Of a stretch of DNA of 64,000 nucleotides, positions 28,170 to 37,474 are shown piece by piece. Within the stretch, counting starts at the first letter, position 1. Every line of letters starts with the position of its first letter. The notes beneath the pieces are model-generated. The model was not told the origin of the DNA. It did no database searches and saw only the letters and a list, made by a program, of their open reading frames with translations. This DNA is from Mangrovicoccus sp. HB161399 (lineage in GTDB: Bacteria > Pseudomonadota > Alphaproteobacteria > Rhodobacterales > Rhodobacteraceae): the NCBI RefSeq assembly GCF_013184745.1, contig NZ_JAATVU010000003.1, forward strand, positions 1 to 64,000. Reading direction: 5' to 3'. A program made the position numbers and the translations under genes.

Positions 28170-29102
28170 TCAGTATCCCCGGCGCGCATCGGCGAGGTCG
28201 GGGACGGTGCCCTCGGCCTCGAACTGCTTCAGGTTGGCCGCGATGATCTGCCCGCCGGTGGGCGCGTCGATCATCGAGGCGATATGCGGCGTCACGGTGA
28301 TCTGCGGATGGGCCCAGAACGGATGGTCGGAGGGCAGGGGCTCCACGTGGAAGACATCCAGCGTCGCCTGCGCGATCTGCCCCGATGCCAGCGCATCGAC
28401 CAGATCCTGGTCCACCAGGTGCGGGCCGCGCGCGGCATTGATCACGCAGGCGCCGCGGGCGAGCTTGTTGAACAGCGAGGCATTGAGGATGCCGCGGGTC
28501 TCGGAGGTCAGCGGCAGCAGGTTGACGAGGATCTCGGTGCCCTTCAGGAACGCGTCGAAGCCCTCGGCGCCAGCATGGCAAGTGACGCCCTCGACCTCGC
28601 GCGGGGTGCGTGCCCAGCCATGGGTGTCGAAGCCGATGGCGGCCAGCGTCTGCGCCGCGACCTTGCCGAGATTGCCCAGACCCATGACGCCGACCTTGCG
28701 GCGGGTTGCCGGGGGAACGACGATCTGGCTCCACTTGCTTTCCGCCTGCGCGGCCAGGATGTCGGGCATGTTGCGATGATGGCGCAGGACATGCAGCGCC
28801 ACGTATTCGCGCATCCGCTGGGTCAGGTCGGTGCCGACGGTGCGGATGATCGGCACGTCCTGCGGCAGGGCGGCGTCGGCCAGCACGTGGTCGATGCCCG
28901 CGCCGATCGAGACGATGGCCTTCAGTTTGGGGAACTGCGCCAGGTCGCCGGTTTTCGGGCGCCAGACGACGCCGTATTCCACGGCCGCCGGATCGGAGAT
29001 GGCATGCATCGGCTCCACCTTCCAGCCGGGCAGCAGCTCTCCGAGCATGTTGCACCAGTCCTGGCTCTTTTCCTCGGAGGGCAGATAGACGGCGACGGTC
29101 AC
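28170..29102 (-). CDS. ghrA: D-2-hydroxyacid dehydrogenase, glyoxylate/hydroxypyruvate reductase A-like
   Basis: A 310-residue NAD(P)-dependent dehydrogenase, matching GhrA in length. The nucleotide motif is GLGNLGKVAA; catalytic Arg, Glu and His are in NAARGPHLVD, DVFHVEPLP and VTPHIASM. It reduces glyoxylate or hydroxypyruvate, a reasonable partner for an oxidase that yields glyoxylate from glycine. The GTG start at 29102 was chosen for length match and the AAAGGA upstream; an ATG 20 codons earlier would add non-family sequence. Divergent from a LysR gene over 113 bp. Confidence 0.87.
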   Translation of the reverse strand: MTVAVYLPSEEKSQDWCNMLGELLPGWKVEPMHAISDPAAVEYGVVWRPKTGDLAQFPKLKAIVSIGAGIDHVLADAALPQDVPIIRTVGTDLTQRMREYVALHVLRHHRNMPDILAAQAESKWSQIVVPPATRRKVGVMGLGNLGKVAAQTLAAIGFDTHGWARTPREVEGVTCHAGAEGFDAFLKGTEILVNLLPLTSETRGILNASLFNKLARGACVINAARGPHLVDQDLVDALASGQIAQATLDVFHVEPLPSDHPFWAHPQITVTPHIASMIDAPTGGQIIAANLKQFEAEGTVPDLADARRGY

Positions 29103-29215
29103 GGGCGATCCTTTCACTTCGAAACTCGGGGGAACTCTCCCCGCGGGGCCGCTGCCGGTCAAAGCAGAAATTTTGGCGCGGCAGATAGAAAAGCTTTATG
29201 GCAGGGGGCCATGCG

Positions 29216-30133
29216 ATGAACTTCAAGCAGCTCGAGGCCTTCTACTGGCTGACGCGGCTCCAGTCCTTCCAGGCGGTGGCCGACCGGATCGGGCTGACCC
29301 AGCCGGCGGTCTCGGCGCGGATCGGCGGGCTGGAGGACGAGTTCGGCGTGCGCCTGATCGACCGCGACGCGCCGCGCTTCGCGCTCACCGGGCCGGGCCA
29401 CGAGGTCGCCGAATTCGCCGAGCGCTTCATGAACATGCGCGAGGCGATGGTGGCGCGGCTGGCGCAGAAGCACCGCACGCGGTTCGCCATCGGCCTCGTC
29501 GGTCCGGCGGCGCTGACCTGGGGGGCGGTGCTGCGCCGCGATATCGCCGCCGCGGAGCCGGATCTGGCGGCGGATTTCCATGTCGGCTCGAACGTGGAGC
29601 TGCTGGCGCAGGTCTCGGCCGGGGCGCTCGACATGGCCTTCGTCACAGGCGAGGCGGGGATCGAGCAGGTGCCGGGCAGCTTCGCGGTGCGCTACGAGGT
29701 CGGCTGGGTGGCAAGGCCGGATGTGGTTTCCGCCGCCCGCGCGCTGACGCCCGAAGAGCTGCGCTCGCTGCCGCTGGTTCTCTACCCGCCGACCTCGCCG
29801 CTGCATTCGCCCGTGGCGGATTACATCGAGGAGACCCGCGACCGCACCGCGCCGCGCCATTTCGGCTATTCGATGTCGACCATCGCCGAGATGCTGCGCC
29901 AGGGCTTCGGCGCGACCGCGCTGCCGCTCGCCGTGCTGGAGAAGGAAATCGCGCAGGGCTTCCTCACCGAGCTGCCGGTGACGGTGCCGCTGGCTCCCTT
30001 CGAGATCCGCTGCATCCACCTGACCGGGGCAAGGCGCAAGTTGGCCGGGCAGGTCTTCAAGCTGGCCGAGACCGCCGCGCGCAACTGGTGCGCCGCCCAT
30101 CCGCGCTATGCAAGGTTCATCGGGCCGGAGTGA
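29216..30133 (+). CDS. LysR-family transcriptional regulator
   Basis: A 305-residue regulator with the HTH in MNFKQLEAFYWLTRLQSF... (about 15-36) and a substrate-binding domain. A Met six codons upstream (29198) is possible, but 29216 matches the usual LysR N-terminus and has a G-rich site ahead. It is divergent from the ghrA-like gene and probably controls it and perhaps the adjoining catabolic operon. A long gene-free interval follows. Confidence 0.88.
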   Translation: MNFKQLEAFYWLTRLQSFQAVADRIGLTQPAVSARIGGLEDEFGVRLIDRDAPRFALTGPGHEVAEFAERFMNMREAMVARLAQKHRTRFAIGLVGPAALTWGAVLRRDIAAAEPDLAADFHVGSNVELLAQVSAGALDMAFVTGEAGIEQVPGSFAVRYEVGWVARPDVVSAARALTPEELRSLPLVLYPPTSPLHSPVADYIEETRDRTAPRHFGYSMSTIAEMLRQGFGATALPLAVLEKEIAQGFLTELPVTVPLAPFEIRCIHLTGARRKLAGQVFKLAETAARNWCAAHPRYARFIGPE

Positions 30134-31149
30134 TCTACGCTTCTGGCCCGCCGCAATGCCGGTACGGAGCCCGGAAGCGCTCCGCGTCGGGCATTCCGCG
30201 CCGAGAGCGACGCCGGCCATCCGCCTTTCGGGGCCCTCGCGGAAGACGGCCGCCATGCAAGTGCCCGCCGCCAAGGAGGACATTCTTCGGGAAAGGCCGG
30301 GCCATGCAGGACATCCGGGCTCCGGCCGATGTCTTGCCGTCTGATTGCCGCGGGTCCCGGCGCCGGGAATGACGGCCTGCGGGGGCGCCGCCGCCCCTCG
30401 TTCCGCCGGCGGGAAACGCTCCCGCGGGGCGATGCATGGGTGCTTGGCACGGCGGACCGCAGATGGCGCGGCCTTCGGGGCCTGCTTCTCTGGCAGAGGC
30501 GTGCCAATGCAGCCCGGGATGCGGGGCAATGCCTGCCGGGCTGTCGGAGTTGGGCCGGCGCGCCCGGAGGCTGAGACAGGATCGCGGGTCCCATGCCGGG
30601 CACGCTGGACAGAGGAAAGGGCGATTTGGATTGCGCCGCCAAGGAGGCATGCCTTGTCCGGGCCGGGCAAGTTGCCTCGGCTGGGGAGGTCGGTGTGCCA
30701 GCGCCTGCCGGGGCCGTGCATCACGGCAATTGCATGGATAGGCAATGTCCCGAGCGGGCGAGCATGGTCTGGGCCTGCCCGGGAAGGACCCATTCAGTAG
30801 GCGGCGGCCGGTGGCACCAGGCGGCGCCGCAACCGCACTTGGAACCGCTGTGTTTCCCCGGTGCCCGACCGCCGGGACCGAGCAGCGATGGCGCGTGCCC
30901 GCACGATGGCTGACCGGAACGGCCGCACATCCGTCTGCTGCTGCTGCAGGCGGCGCGGACCCGCGCAGGGTTGCGCTGCCTGCAAGGGCGCCCTGCATCG
31001 GCGTCTTTCCTGTCGATTGCGGCAGAGGGGCTGTGTAGGACGGACCAACTTTCCCCGAAGCGCCGCCTGGCCAGGCCTTCGGACCTGTCGAGACGCGTAA
31101 CGAGGACCGCCATGCCCCACGATCTCCGCCGCTGCGAGGAGGCCCGCCG
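30134..31149. other. Gene-free interval, about 1 kb
   Basis: The longest gap in the window. G+C stays high, and open frames are Arg/Pro/Gly/Ala-rich with no motif on either strand. No terminator with a T-run is visible after the LysR gene. A 16-codon frame at 31111-31162 with GAGGA before it overlaps the next gene start but is probably chance. Confidence 0.5.
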
Positions 31150-31962
31150 ATGGACCTGCTGATCCTCTTCCTCGCCATTGCCGCCTCGGGCGCGGTCGCG
31201 GGCGTCATCTCGGGGCTGCTGGGCGTCGGCGGCGGGATCATCCTGGTCCCCGCCTTCTTCCATGCCTTCCACGCGCTCGGCTACGAGCCGGCGCAGCTGA
31301 TGCAGATCTGCGTCGCCACCTCGACCGGCACGATCATCTTCACCTCGCTGCGCTCCGTCACCGCCCATGCCAAGCGCGGCGCGGTCGACAAGGGGCTGAT
31401 CCTGAGCTGGGGCCCCTTCATCGCGGTGGGCGCCATCCTCGGGGTCTTCGCCGCCGCGGCGCTGCGGTCGCAGCAGCTGCAGGTGGTGTTCGGCGCGATC
31501 GGCGTCACGCTGGGGCTCTACATGCTGCTGGGCAAGCGCAGCTGGCGGATCGCTGACACGCTGCCCGGCCGCGCGCTCGGCGGGCTCTACGGCTGGCTGA
31601 TCGGCTTCTTCTCGGCGCTGATGGGAATCGGCGGCGGCTCCTTCACCGTGCCGCTCCTGACCGCCTATTCGGTGCCGCCCCACCGCGCGGTGGGCACGAG
31701 CCCCGGATTCGGCATGCTGATCTCCATCCCGGCCTTCCTGACCTTCCTGGCGACCGGCTGGGGCATCGCGGGCAAGCCTCCGATGACGGTCGGCTATGTC
31801 AACCTGCCCTCGGTGGTGCTGATCACCGGCATGACGATGCTGACAGTGCCCCTGGGGGTCAAGCTCGCCCACCGGCTGAGCCCGGCGCATCTGCGGCTGG
31901 TTTTCGCACTGACGATCCTGCTTCTCGCGGGCAACATGCTGCGGAAGGGCATCTGGGGCTGA
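31150..31962 (+). CDS. TSUP (TauE/SafE) family membrane exporter
   Basis: A 270-residue integral membrane protein with about eight hydrophobic segments and the two TSUP half-motifs: SGLLGVGGGIILVP in the first half and GIGGGSFTVPLL in the second. The family moves sulfite, sulfoacetate and other anions. The start has CGAGGAGG upstream. It lies 13 bp before the FAD oxidase gene on the same strand, so the two are cotranscribed and may handle a related (possibly sulfonated) compound. Confidence 0.9.
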   Translation: MDLLILFLAIAASGAVAGVISGLLGVGGGIILVPAFFHAFHALGYEPAQLMQICVATSTGTIIFTSLRSVTAHAKRGAVDKGLILSWGPFIAVGAILGVFAAAALRSQQLQVVFGAIGVTLGLYMLLGKRSWRIADTLPGRALGGLYGWLIGFFSALMGIGGGSFTVPLLTAYSVPPHRAVGTSPGFGMLISIPAFLTFLATGWGIAGKPPMTVGYVNLPSVVLITGMTMLTVPLGVKLAHRLSPAHLRLVFALTILLLAGNMLRKGIWG

Positions 31963-31975
31963 AGGAGAACGGGCC

Positions 31976-33205
31976 ATGGCGGAGATTGCGGTCATCGGCG
32001 CAGGCATGGCCGGCATCGGCGCGGCGCTGGCGCTGCAGGCGCGGGGGCACGAGGTTCTGGTCCTCGACCGGCTCTGGCCGGGCGAGGGGACGAGCCATGG
32101 CAATGCCGGCCTGATCCAGGCCGAGGCGGCCGAGCCCTATGCCATGCCGCGCGCGCCGGCGCAGCTTTTCGCCATCGCCACGGGGCGGACCAATGACGTC
32201 GTCTGGCATCCGCGCTCGCTGCCCGGCGAGCTGCCGGTGCTGTGGTCCTATTTCCGCCGGTCCGCGCCGAAGCGGCATGCGGCGATTTCGGAGGTCTACC
32301 GCCAGCTGACAGGGCGGGCGGTGGCGGACCACGCCCCGGTGATCGCCGAGGCGGGGGCGGAGGCGCTGATCCGGCGCACCGGCTTCGGCGAGGTGGCCGA
32401 GACCGGGGCGGCGCTGGAGGCCACGGCGCGCGAGGCGGAGCGGATGCGCGACCGCCACGGCATCGCGTCGCGTGTGGCCGGCGGGACCGAGCTGCGCGCG
32501 GAGGATCCGGCCTTCCGCGAGGGGCTGGCCGGGGCGGTGATCTGGCGCGACAGCTGGTCGACAACCGATCCCGGCGCGCTGACCGCCGCCTATGCGCGGC
32601 TGTTCAAGGCCCGCGGCGGCCGGGTCGCGCGGGTCGGCGTCACCGGGATCGTGCCGGACCGCGCGGGCTGGTCGGTGGCGACCGAGACCGGGCTGGTCGA
32701 GGCGGCGCAGGTCGTGCTGGCGGCCGGGCCGTGGTCGGCGCAGCTGCTGAAGCCGCTGGGCTACCGCATCCCGATGCTGCTGAAGCGCGGCTATCACGGG
32801 CATTTCCGGATGGAGGGCGAACTCAGCCGCCCGTATTTCCTGACCGGGCACGGGGTGGTCGTCGCCTCGATGGCGCGCGGGCTGCGGATCACCACCGGGG
32901 CCGAGCTGACCGGGCAGGAGGCACGGCGCGACCTGCGCCAGCTGGTCCGCGGCGAGGCGGCAGCGCGTGCCGTCCTGCCCTTGGGCGAGGCCGTGCCGGA
33001 CAGCATCTGGCACGGCCACCGGCCCTGCCTGCCGGACATGATCCCGCTGGTCGGCCCTGCGCCGCGGCATGACGGGCTGTGGTTCGATTTCGGCCATGGC
33101 CATCACGGGCTGACGCTGGGCCCGACCACGGGCATCCTGCTGGCGGAGATGATGGAGGGCCGCGACGACGCGCTGGCCCGCGCGCTGTCGCCGCGCTGCC
33201 GCTAG
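31976..33205 (+). CDS. FAD-dependent D-amino-acid dehydrogenase-like protein
   Basis: A 409-residue DAO-family flavoprotein. N-terminal AVIGAGMAGIGAALALQARG is the FAD-binding motif. SHGNAGLIQAE follows as in DadA, and the C-terminal FDFGHGHHGLTLGPTTG closes the flavin site. Length and sequence match DadA-type D-amino-acid dehydrogenases. The substrate may be any D- or non-standard amino acid. Cotranscribed with the TSUP exporter upstream; GGAG precedes the start. Confidence 0.88.
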   Translation: MAEIAVIGAGMAGIGAALALQARGHEVLVLDRLWPGEGTSHGNAGLIQAEAAEPYAMPRAPAQLFAIATGRTNDVVWHPRSLPGELPVLWSYFRRSAPKRHAAISEVYRQLTGRAVADHAPVIAEAGAEALIRRTGFGEVAETGAALEATAREAERMRDRHGIASRVAGGTELRAEDPAFREGLAGAVIWRDSWSTTDPGALTAAYARLFKARGGRVARVGVTGIVPDRAGWSVATETGLVEAAQVVLAAGPWSAQLLKPLGYRIPMLLKRGYHGHFRMEGELSRPYFLTGHGVVVASMARGLRITTGAELTGQEARRDLRQLVRGEAAARAVLPLGEAVPDSIWHGHRPCLPDMIPLVGPAPRHDGLWFDFGHGHHGLTLGPTTGILLAEMMEGRDDALARALSPRCR

Positions 33206-33587
33206 CGCAGTCTCCGGGCCGGGAGGGCTCGCCATGCGACGGCGCTGGCGTCCCCGGCATCCGGCCGGAAAGGGCGGCGGAGCAGCTTGTGCCGCCACGC
33301 GGGACACGATGCCTTCGGGCCGGGGACGCCTTCGCTGTCGGCCAGGCAGGGTCATCCTACCGGATGGACCGGAAGAACGGCGCCGGACGTCGCGGCGCGG
33401 CAGGTCCGCGTCCGGTGTCTCCGGCCGTGACCCTCTGCCGACGCCCGCCGCACCGGCGCAGTCCGGCGCCAAGGGCAAACCTCCGGGGGCGGCATGGGGC
33501 CAGTCCCCGCCCGGGACCGACGGGGTCAGGCCGAACCGGCCAGCCGGAGCAGCCCCTACGGGCAGTTCCGGGGAAGCGCGGCCGGTC
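33206..33587. other. Gene-free interval, 382 bp
   Basis: This interval lies between convergent genes (FAD dehydrogenase and the small Cys protein). It is GC-rich with no family-like frame on either strand. No T-tailed terminator hairpin was found. Confidence 0.5.
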
Positions 33588-33791
33588 TCAGGCTTCGGCC
33601 CGGCCGGGTTCGTGCGCGCGGCAGCGCCAGCTGCGCAGGATCCAGGCCGGATGGCGGCCGATCCACTCCGCCAGATGGGCCTGGCCCTGCATCATGCAGG
33701 CCATCAGGCCGACATCGGCATAGAGCAGGCTGCGATCCTCGCAATGGCTCTCATTCGCCGCGAGGCAGATCACGAAGGCCAGTTCGATCAT
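33588..33791 (-). CDS. Small conserved-looking Cys/Trp-rich protein of unknown function
   Basis: A 67-residue protein beginning MIELAFVICLAANESHCEDR, with four cysteines (9, 17, 32, 57) and a WIGRHPAWILRSWRC segment. It resembles small uncharacterised proteins I associate with Rhodobacterales genomes, but no function is known to me. The short hydrophobic start is not a full signal peptide. The start at 33791 overlaps the stop of a 24-codon frame (ATGA), suggesting coupled translation. The spacing of cysteines would suit disulfides or metal binding. Confidence 0.65.
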   Translation of the reverse strand: MIELAFVICLAANESHCEDRSLLYADVGLMACMMQGQAHLAEWIGRHPAWILRSWRCRAHEPGRAEA

Positions 33792-33862
33792 CGCCCCGCA
33801 CCCCGCGGCACGGACGGCGTCCCCCCGGTGCGGACGGCCGGGTCTTGCAGGCAGTCGTTCAT
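33788..33862 (-). CDS. 24-residue peptide coupled to the small Cys protein
   Basis: A short frame starting MNDCLQDPAV with an excellent ribosome site (GGAGGAAATTGCC then ATG), whereas the downstream gene has only a G-rich stretch. Its stop codon overlaps the downstream start as ATGA. The strong site suggests real translation, as a leader that opens the next cistron or as a very small protein. No homologue recognised. Confidence 0.5.
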   Translation of the reverse strand: MNDCLQDPAVRTGGTPSVPRGAGR

Positions 33863-34044
33863 GGCAATTTCCTCCGTTCCATGGCCGCAGCCTAGTCCCC
33901 GCCCGGGGAGCGCAGCGTGAATCCGCGGCGCGATGCTTGCAGGCGGTGCATGGCGGGTTTGCGCGCGGCTCGCTGGCAGTCCGGCGGAGGGACCGATAGC
34001 CAGAGGGCGAATGCCCTCGATCCGGGCGGAAAAGGGCAATACCC

Positions 34045-34977
34045 ATGGAAGCACTTGTCGGCGCGGTCCTGACCGCCGGGGAAAACGCGCTCTACACGGC
34101 GCTCTACATCTTCATGCCGCTGATGGTCGTGCTGATGGTGCTGCTGCGCTTCCTCGAGGGCTGGGGCTTCCTCGCCTGGCTGGAGCGCGTTCTGGCGCGG
34201 CCGATGCGGGCCTTCGGGCTCGGCGGGCTGGGCACGCTGGCGATCCTCCAGGCTCAGTTCGTCTCCGCCGTGGCGCCGGTGCCGGTGCTCGCCATGATGC
34301 AGGCACGCGGCCATTCCGACCGGCGGCTCGCCGCCACCTATGCCGCCTGCATGGCCTCGATGCCCGCCAATGCCAGCTTCCCGCTGGTGCGGCTGGGGCT
34401 TGAGATCGGCCCGGCGCTGGCGGTCTCCACGCTCGGTGCGCTGGCCGCGGGGGCGAGCGTGCATTTCCTGTTCGGCCGCGGCCTTTCGGACGAACGCGGC
34501 GAGGACACGTTCGGCGGCGAGGACGTGAAGGTGGACCGCTCGGTGATCGGGACGATCAACCGCGGCGGCTCGGAGGCGCTGCGGATCATCGCGGGCATGG
34601 TGCCGATGCTGATCATCACGCTCTTCGCGGTGGAAATCCTGGTGCTGACCGGCGGCGTGGACCTGCTGCAGCGGCTGCTGGCCGCGCCGCTGACCGCGCT
34701 CGGGCTCGACCAGGCGCTGCTCCTGCCGCTGATCACCAAGATGATCGCGGGGAACACGGCCGTGGTGGGGATGCTGATGGCGCCGGGCACCGCCACGGCG
34801 ATTCCGGCAGACGAGCTGAACGCCACGGTGGGGCTGCTGTTCCAGTCGCTGGACCTTGCCGGGCTGGCGATCTTCCTCGCCGCGCTGCCGTTCCTTGCCA
34901 AGGTCTGGAAGCAGGCCGTTTTCGGTGCGGCCTTCGGGATCGCGGTCCGGATGGCCCTGACCGCGATCGTCGTCTGA
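34045..34977 (+). CDS. Nucleoside-recognition (Gate) domain membrane protein
   Basis: A 310-residue inner-membrane protein with two copies of the Gate/nucleoside-recognition module. Hydrophobic helices surround AQFVSAVAPVPVLAMM in the first half and MIAGNTAVVGMLMAPG in the second. Family members (YjiH, SpmA/B-like) are poorly defined and may move nucleosides or small solutes. The start has GAAAAGGG ahead. It is convergent with ribE (3-bp gap), so it is not in that operon. Confidence 0.82.
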   Translation: MEALVGAVLTAGENALYTALYIFMPLMVVLMVLLRFLEGWGFLAWLERVLARPMRAFGLGGLGTLAILQAQFVSAVAPVPVLAMMQARGHSDRRLAATYAACMASMPANASFPLVRLGLEIGPALAVSTLGALAAGASVHFLFGRGLSDERGEDTFGGEDVKVDRSVIGTINRGGSEALRIIAGMVPMLIITLFAVEILVLTGGVDLLQRLLAAPLTALGLDQALLLPLITKMIAGNTAVVGMLMAPGTATAIPADELNATVGLLFQSLDLAGLAIFLAALPFLAKVWKQAVFGAAFGIAVRMALTAIVV

Positions 34978-34980
34978 GCC

Positions 34981-35622
34981 TCAGGCGGCTGCTCCGGCCT
35001 TGGCCAGGTATTGCGGCAGCAACCGCTCCAGCGTCCGCTCCATCACGTCGACGGTGATCTTGGTCTGGTGGTCGACCTCGATGTTGATCCGGTCGCCGGC
35101 CTTGTAGTCCGGGAAGGTGGTCTGGCGCAGCGTCTCGGGGATCAGGTAGATGGTGAAGACGTTGCCGTCGACCTCGGCCACGGTCAGGCTGCAGCCGTTC
35201 ACCGCCAGGAATCCGCGGTCGAAGACGTATTTCGCCCACTCCTCCGGCACGCGGAAGGAGATGAAGGCGCCGGCACCTTCCGTCTTCAGCGCCACGAGTT
35301 CCGCGGTGCAGGAAATGTGGCCGGAAACCGGGTGGCCGCCGTTTTCCTCGGTCATCTTCATCGAGCGCTCGATATTGGCGCGGCCGCCCCGTTCGAGCCG
35401 GCCCAGATTGGTCCGGTCGAGCGTGGCGGTCATCGCATCGAAGCTGACCTTGGTGCCGTCGATGGCCGTGGCCGAGAGACACACGCCCTCGACGGCGACG
35501 CTGCCGCCGATCTGCAGATCCGCCACGCGCTCGGGCGGCAGGTCGAAGGTGAAGCTGGTGTGGCCCTCGTGGCGCTCCAGCGCGGTCACGGGGGCGACGG
35601 TCTGGACGATGCCGGTATACAT
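34981..35622 (-). CDS. ribE: Riboflavin synthase, alpha subunit
   Basis: A 213-residue protein, the same length as the E. coli enzyme, with two lumazine-binding repeats (about 1-97 and 98-200). MYTGIVQ at the start is the family signature, and GGHPVSGHISCTAEL plus FLAVNGCSLTVAEV mark the second repeat. It dismutates two 6,7-dimethyl-8-ribityllumazine to riboflavin. The start at 35622 has GGAGAG upstream and places the signature at residue 1. No FMN riboswitch is visible in the 80 bp before it, and no other rib gene lies nearby. Flavin supply for the many FAD enzymes here is a coincidence of location at most. Confidence 0.92.
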   Translation of the reverse strand: MYTGIVQTVAPVTALERHEGHTSFTFDLPPERVADLQIGGSVAVEGVCLSATAIDGTKVSFDAMTATLDRTNLGRLERGGRANIERSMKMTEENGGHPVSGHISCTAELVALKTEGAGAFISFRVPEEWAKYVFDRGFLAVNGCSLTVAEVDGNVFTIYLIPETLRQTTFPDYKAGDRINIEVDHQTKITVDVMERTLERLLPQYLAKAGAAA

Positions 35623-35706
35623 GGCGGGTCTCTCCGGAACTGGACGCGGGCGCATCCTACGCGCCCCGGCGGCGATGGCAAGGCACGCGCCGTGCCAGCC
35701 GCGGGA

Positions 35707-36453
35707 TCAGGCCTGGCCCGCCAGCATCAGCCCGCCGCGCGCCAGCAGCACCGCCGACAGCACGCCCAGCATCGCCTGGATCGTCTTCATGTAGACCTGT
35801 TCCGGCAGCTGGTGGGTCAGCCAGCGTCCGGCATAGGTGCCCGCGACCCCGGCCACGGCAAGCGCGGCGATCAGGCCCCAGTGCAGCCCGTCGAGCTGGC
35901 CGATGGCGGCATAGGCCGGAAGCTTGACCAGATTGCCGATGGCGAAGGCGATCGCGATCGTGCCCGCGAAGGTCAGCTTCGGCAGGCGCTGCGGCAGCAG
36001 GTAAGCCTGGGAGGGCGGGGCGCCGGAATGGGTGATGAAGCTGGCGATGCCGGTCAGCGTGCCCCAGAAGACGCCGGGAAGGACCCGCGGCGGAACGGCG
36101 TCCTCCTCGGCGCGCTTCAGCCAGCTGCGCGCGATGTGCCAGATGCCGATGCAGCCGGTGAAGATCAGGAGCGCGGATTCCGGCGTGTAGGGCGTGATCA
36201 CGGTGGCGATGGCCACGCCCAGCAGGATCGCGGGGGTCAGGATCAGCACGTTCGGCTTCGAGAAGTCCTTGCGATAGAGCCAGACGCCGATCCAGTCGGT
36301 GACGATGTAGACCGGCAGCAGCGTCGCCGCCGCTTTCACCGGGTTCATGAACAGCGCCAGCATCGGCACCGCGATGGCTGCGGCCGAAGCCAGGCCGCCC
36401 TTCGAGGCGCCGACGATCAGCGCGGCCAGGATCAGCAGGAAGGTGTCACTCAT
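35707..36453 (-). CDS. TSUP (TauE/SafE) family membrane protein
   Basis: A 248-residue membrane protein with TSUP features: GASKGGLASAAAIAVPML near the N-terminus and the loop SFITHSGAPPSQAYLLPQ in the second half. Shorter and of a different subgroup from the TSUP protein at 31150. It probably exports or imports a small organic or sulfur anion. It lies between ribE and the LysR gene, all on the minus strand, but its 84-bp and 103-bp gaps do not force an operon. Confidence 0.88.
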   Translation of the reverse strand: MSDTFLLILAALIVGASKGGLASAAAIAVPMLALFMNPVKAAATLLPVYIVTDWIGVWLYRKDFSKPNVLILTPAILLGVAIATVITPYTPESALLIFTGCIGIWHIARSWLKRAEEDAVPPRVLPGVFWGTLTGIASFITHSGAPPSQAYLLPQRLPKLTFAGTIAIAFAIGNLVKLPAYAAIGQLDGLHWGLIAALAVAGVAGTYAGRWLTHQLPEQVYMKTIQAMLGVLSAVLLARGGLMLAGQA

Positions 36454-36556
36454 GGGAACTCGCTACATGTGGTCTGGAACTTGCGCGCCTCCGGACGCCC
36501 GGCAGAGCTAGGCCGGGGCGGGCAGGCGGTCCAGTCACGGAAAAGTGCGGCCCGGC

Positions 36557-37447
36557 TCAGGCGGGCGCGGCAAGCTCCGCGGCCAGGTAGTCGATCAGCG
36601 TCCGGACCCTGCGCGCCTCGTGCCCGCGCGGGGCGAAGACGGCATAGAGATTGGTCGACTCCGCGGTATAGGCGTCGAGCACGGTTTCCAGCCGCCCGGC
36701 CGACAGATCGGCGGCGATGTCGAAGCCGGACTTGAGCACGACGCCGGCGCCCGCCACCGCCCAGTCGCGCAGCACCTGGCCGTCATTCACCAGCCGGTCG
36801 CCGGAGACGCGGATGCGGAACCGCGCGCCGTCCTCGCGGAAGGACCAGAAGGCCTGGGTCTCGCCCGGCGGCGCCAGCACCAGGCAGTTGTGGCCGGCCA
36901 GCTCGCGCGGATGCGCCGGCCGGCCGTGCCGGTCCCAGTAGCCCGGGCTGGCGCAGATGTTCTTCCGGCCGCGCAGCAGCAGCCGCGCCTTCAGCCCGGA
37001 ATCGCGCAAGGGCCCGGTCCTGAGCCCGAAATCGAAGCCGCCTTCGACCAGGTCGACCAGCGTGTCCGACAGGAAGAGATGCACGTGCAGACCCGGATGC
37101 AGCCGCATGAAGCCGTCGATCAGAGGCGCGATCCGCTCGCGGCCGAGATCGTTGGTCGCGGTGATGCGGATGTCGCCCGAAAGCGGCCCGTCCTCGGCGA
37201 AGCCAGACATGATCTCGTCGAGATCGCCCAGGATGCGGCGGCTCTCGCCGAGGAACCGCTCGCCCTCGGGGGTCAGGGACAGCCGCCGGGTCGAGCGCAG
37301 GACCAGCTGCGCGCCCAGCCGCTCCTCCAACTGCTTAAGCCCGTGGGTGATGGTGGAGGGCGCGACGCCCCAGGACCGCGCGACAGCCGACAGCGTGCCC
37401 AGATCCGCAACCGCCACGAAGAGCCGCATGAGCTTGGGATCGTCCAT
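36557..37447 (-). CDS. LysR-family transcriptional regulator
   Basis: A 296-residue regulator. The start at 37447 (MDDPKLMRLFVAVADLG) matches the family N-terminus; 13 upstream codons to 37486 look non-family. HTH at about 16-36 with APSTITHGLKQLEERLG, then an effector domain resembling CrgA/AaeR-type regulators of reductases. It is divergent from the four-gene reductase operon, and the spacer has a perfect T-N11-A palindrome. Confidence 0.9.
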   Translation of the reverse strand: MDDPKLMRLFVAVADLGTLSAVARSWGVAPSTITHGLKQLEERLGAQLVLRSTRRLSLTPEGERFLGESRRILGDLDEIMSGFAEDGPLSGDIRITATNDLGRERIAPLIDGFMRLHPGLHVHLFLSDTLVDLVEGGFDFGLRTGPLRDSGLKARLLLRGRKNICASPGYWDRHGRPAHPRELAGHNCLVLAPPGETQAFWSFREDGARFRIRVSGDRLVNDGQVLRDWAVAGAGVVLKSGFDIAADLSAGRLETVLDAYTAESTNLYAVFAPRGHEARRVRTLIDYLAAELAAPA

Positions 37448-37474
37448 TCTTCGATTTCTCCGAACACTGTTTGC

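Noticed and set aside
28170-29162. Longer start for the hydroxyacid dehydrogenase at 29162
   Set aside because: The extra 20 residues lack family similarity; GTG at 29102 gives the family length and has AAAGGA upstream.
30345-30800. A 151-codon frame in the 1-kb gap after the LysR gene
   Set aside because: Composition is Arg/Pro/Gly/Ala-dominated, without motif or plausible ribosome site; several overlapping frames look alike.
31111-31162. 16-codon frame with GAGGA overlapping the TSUP start
   Set aside because: The overlap is 13 nt rather than the coupled 1-4 nt, and the TSUP gene has its own good ribosome site.
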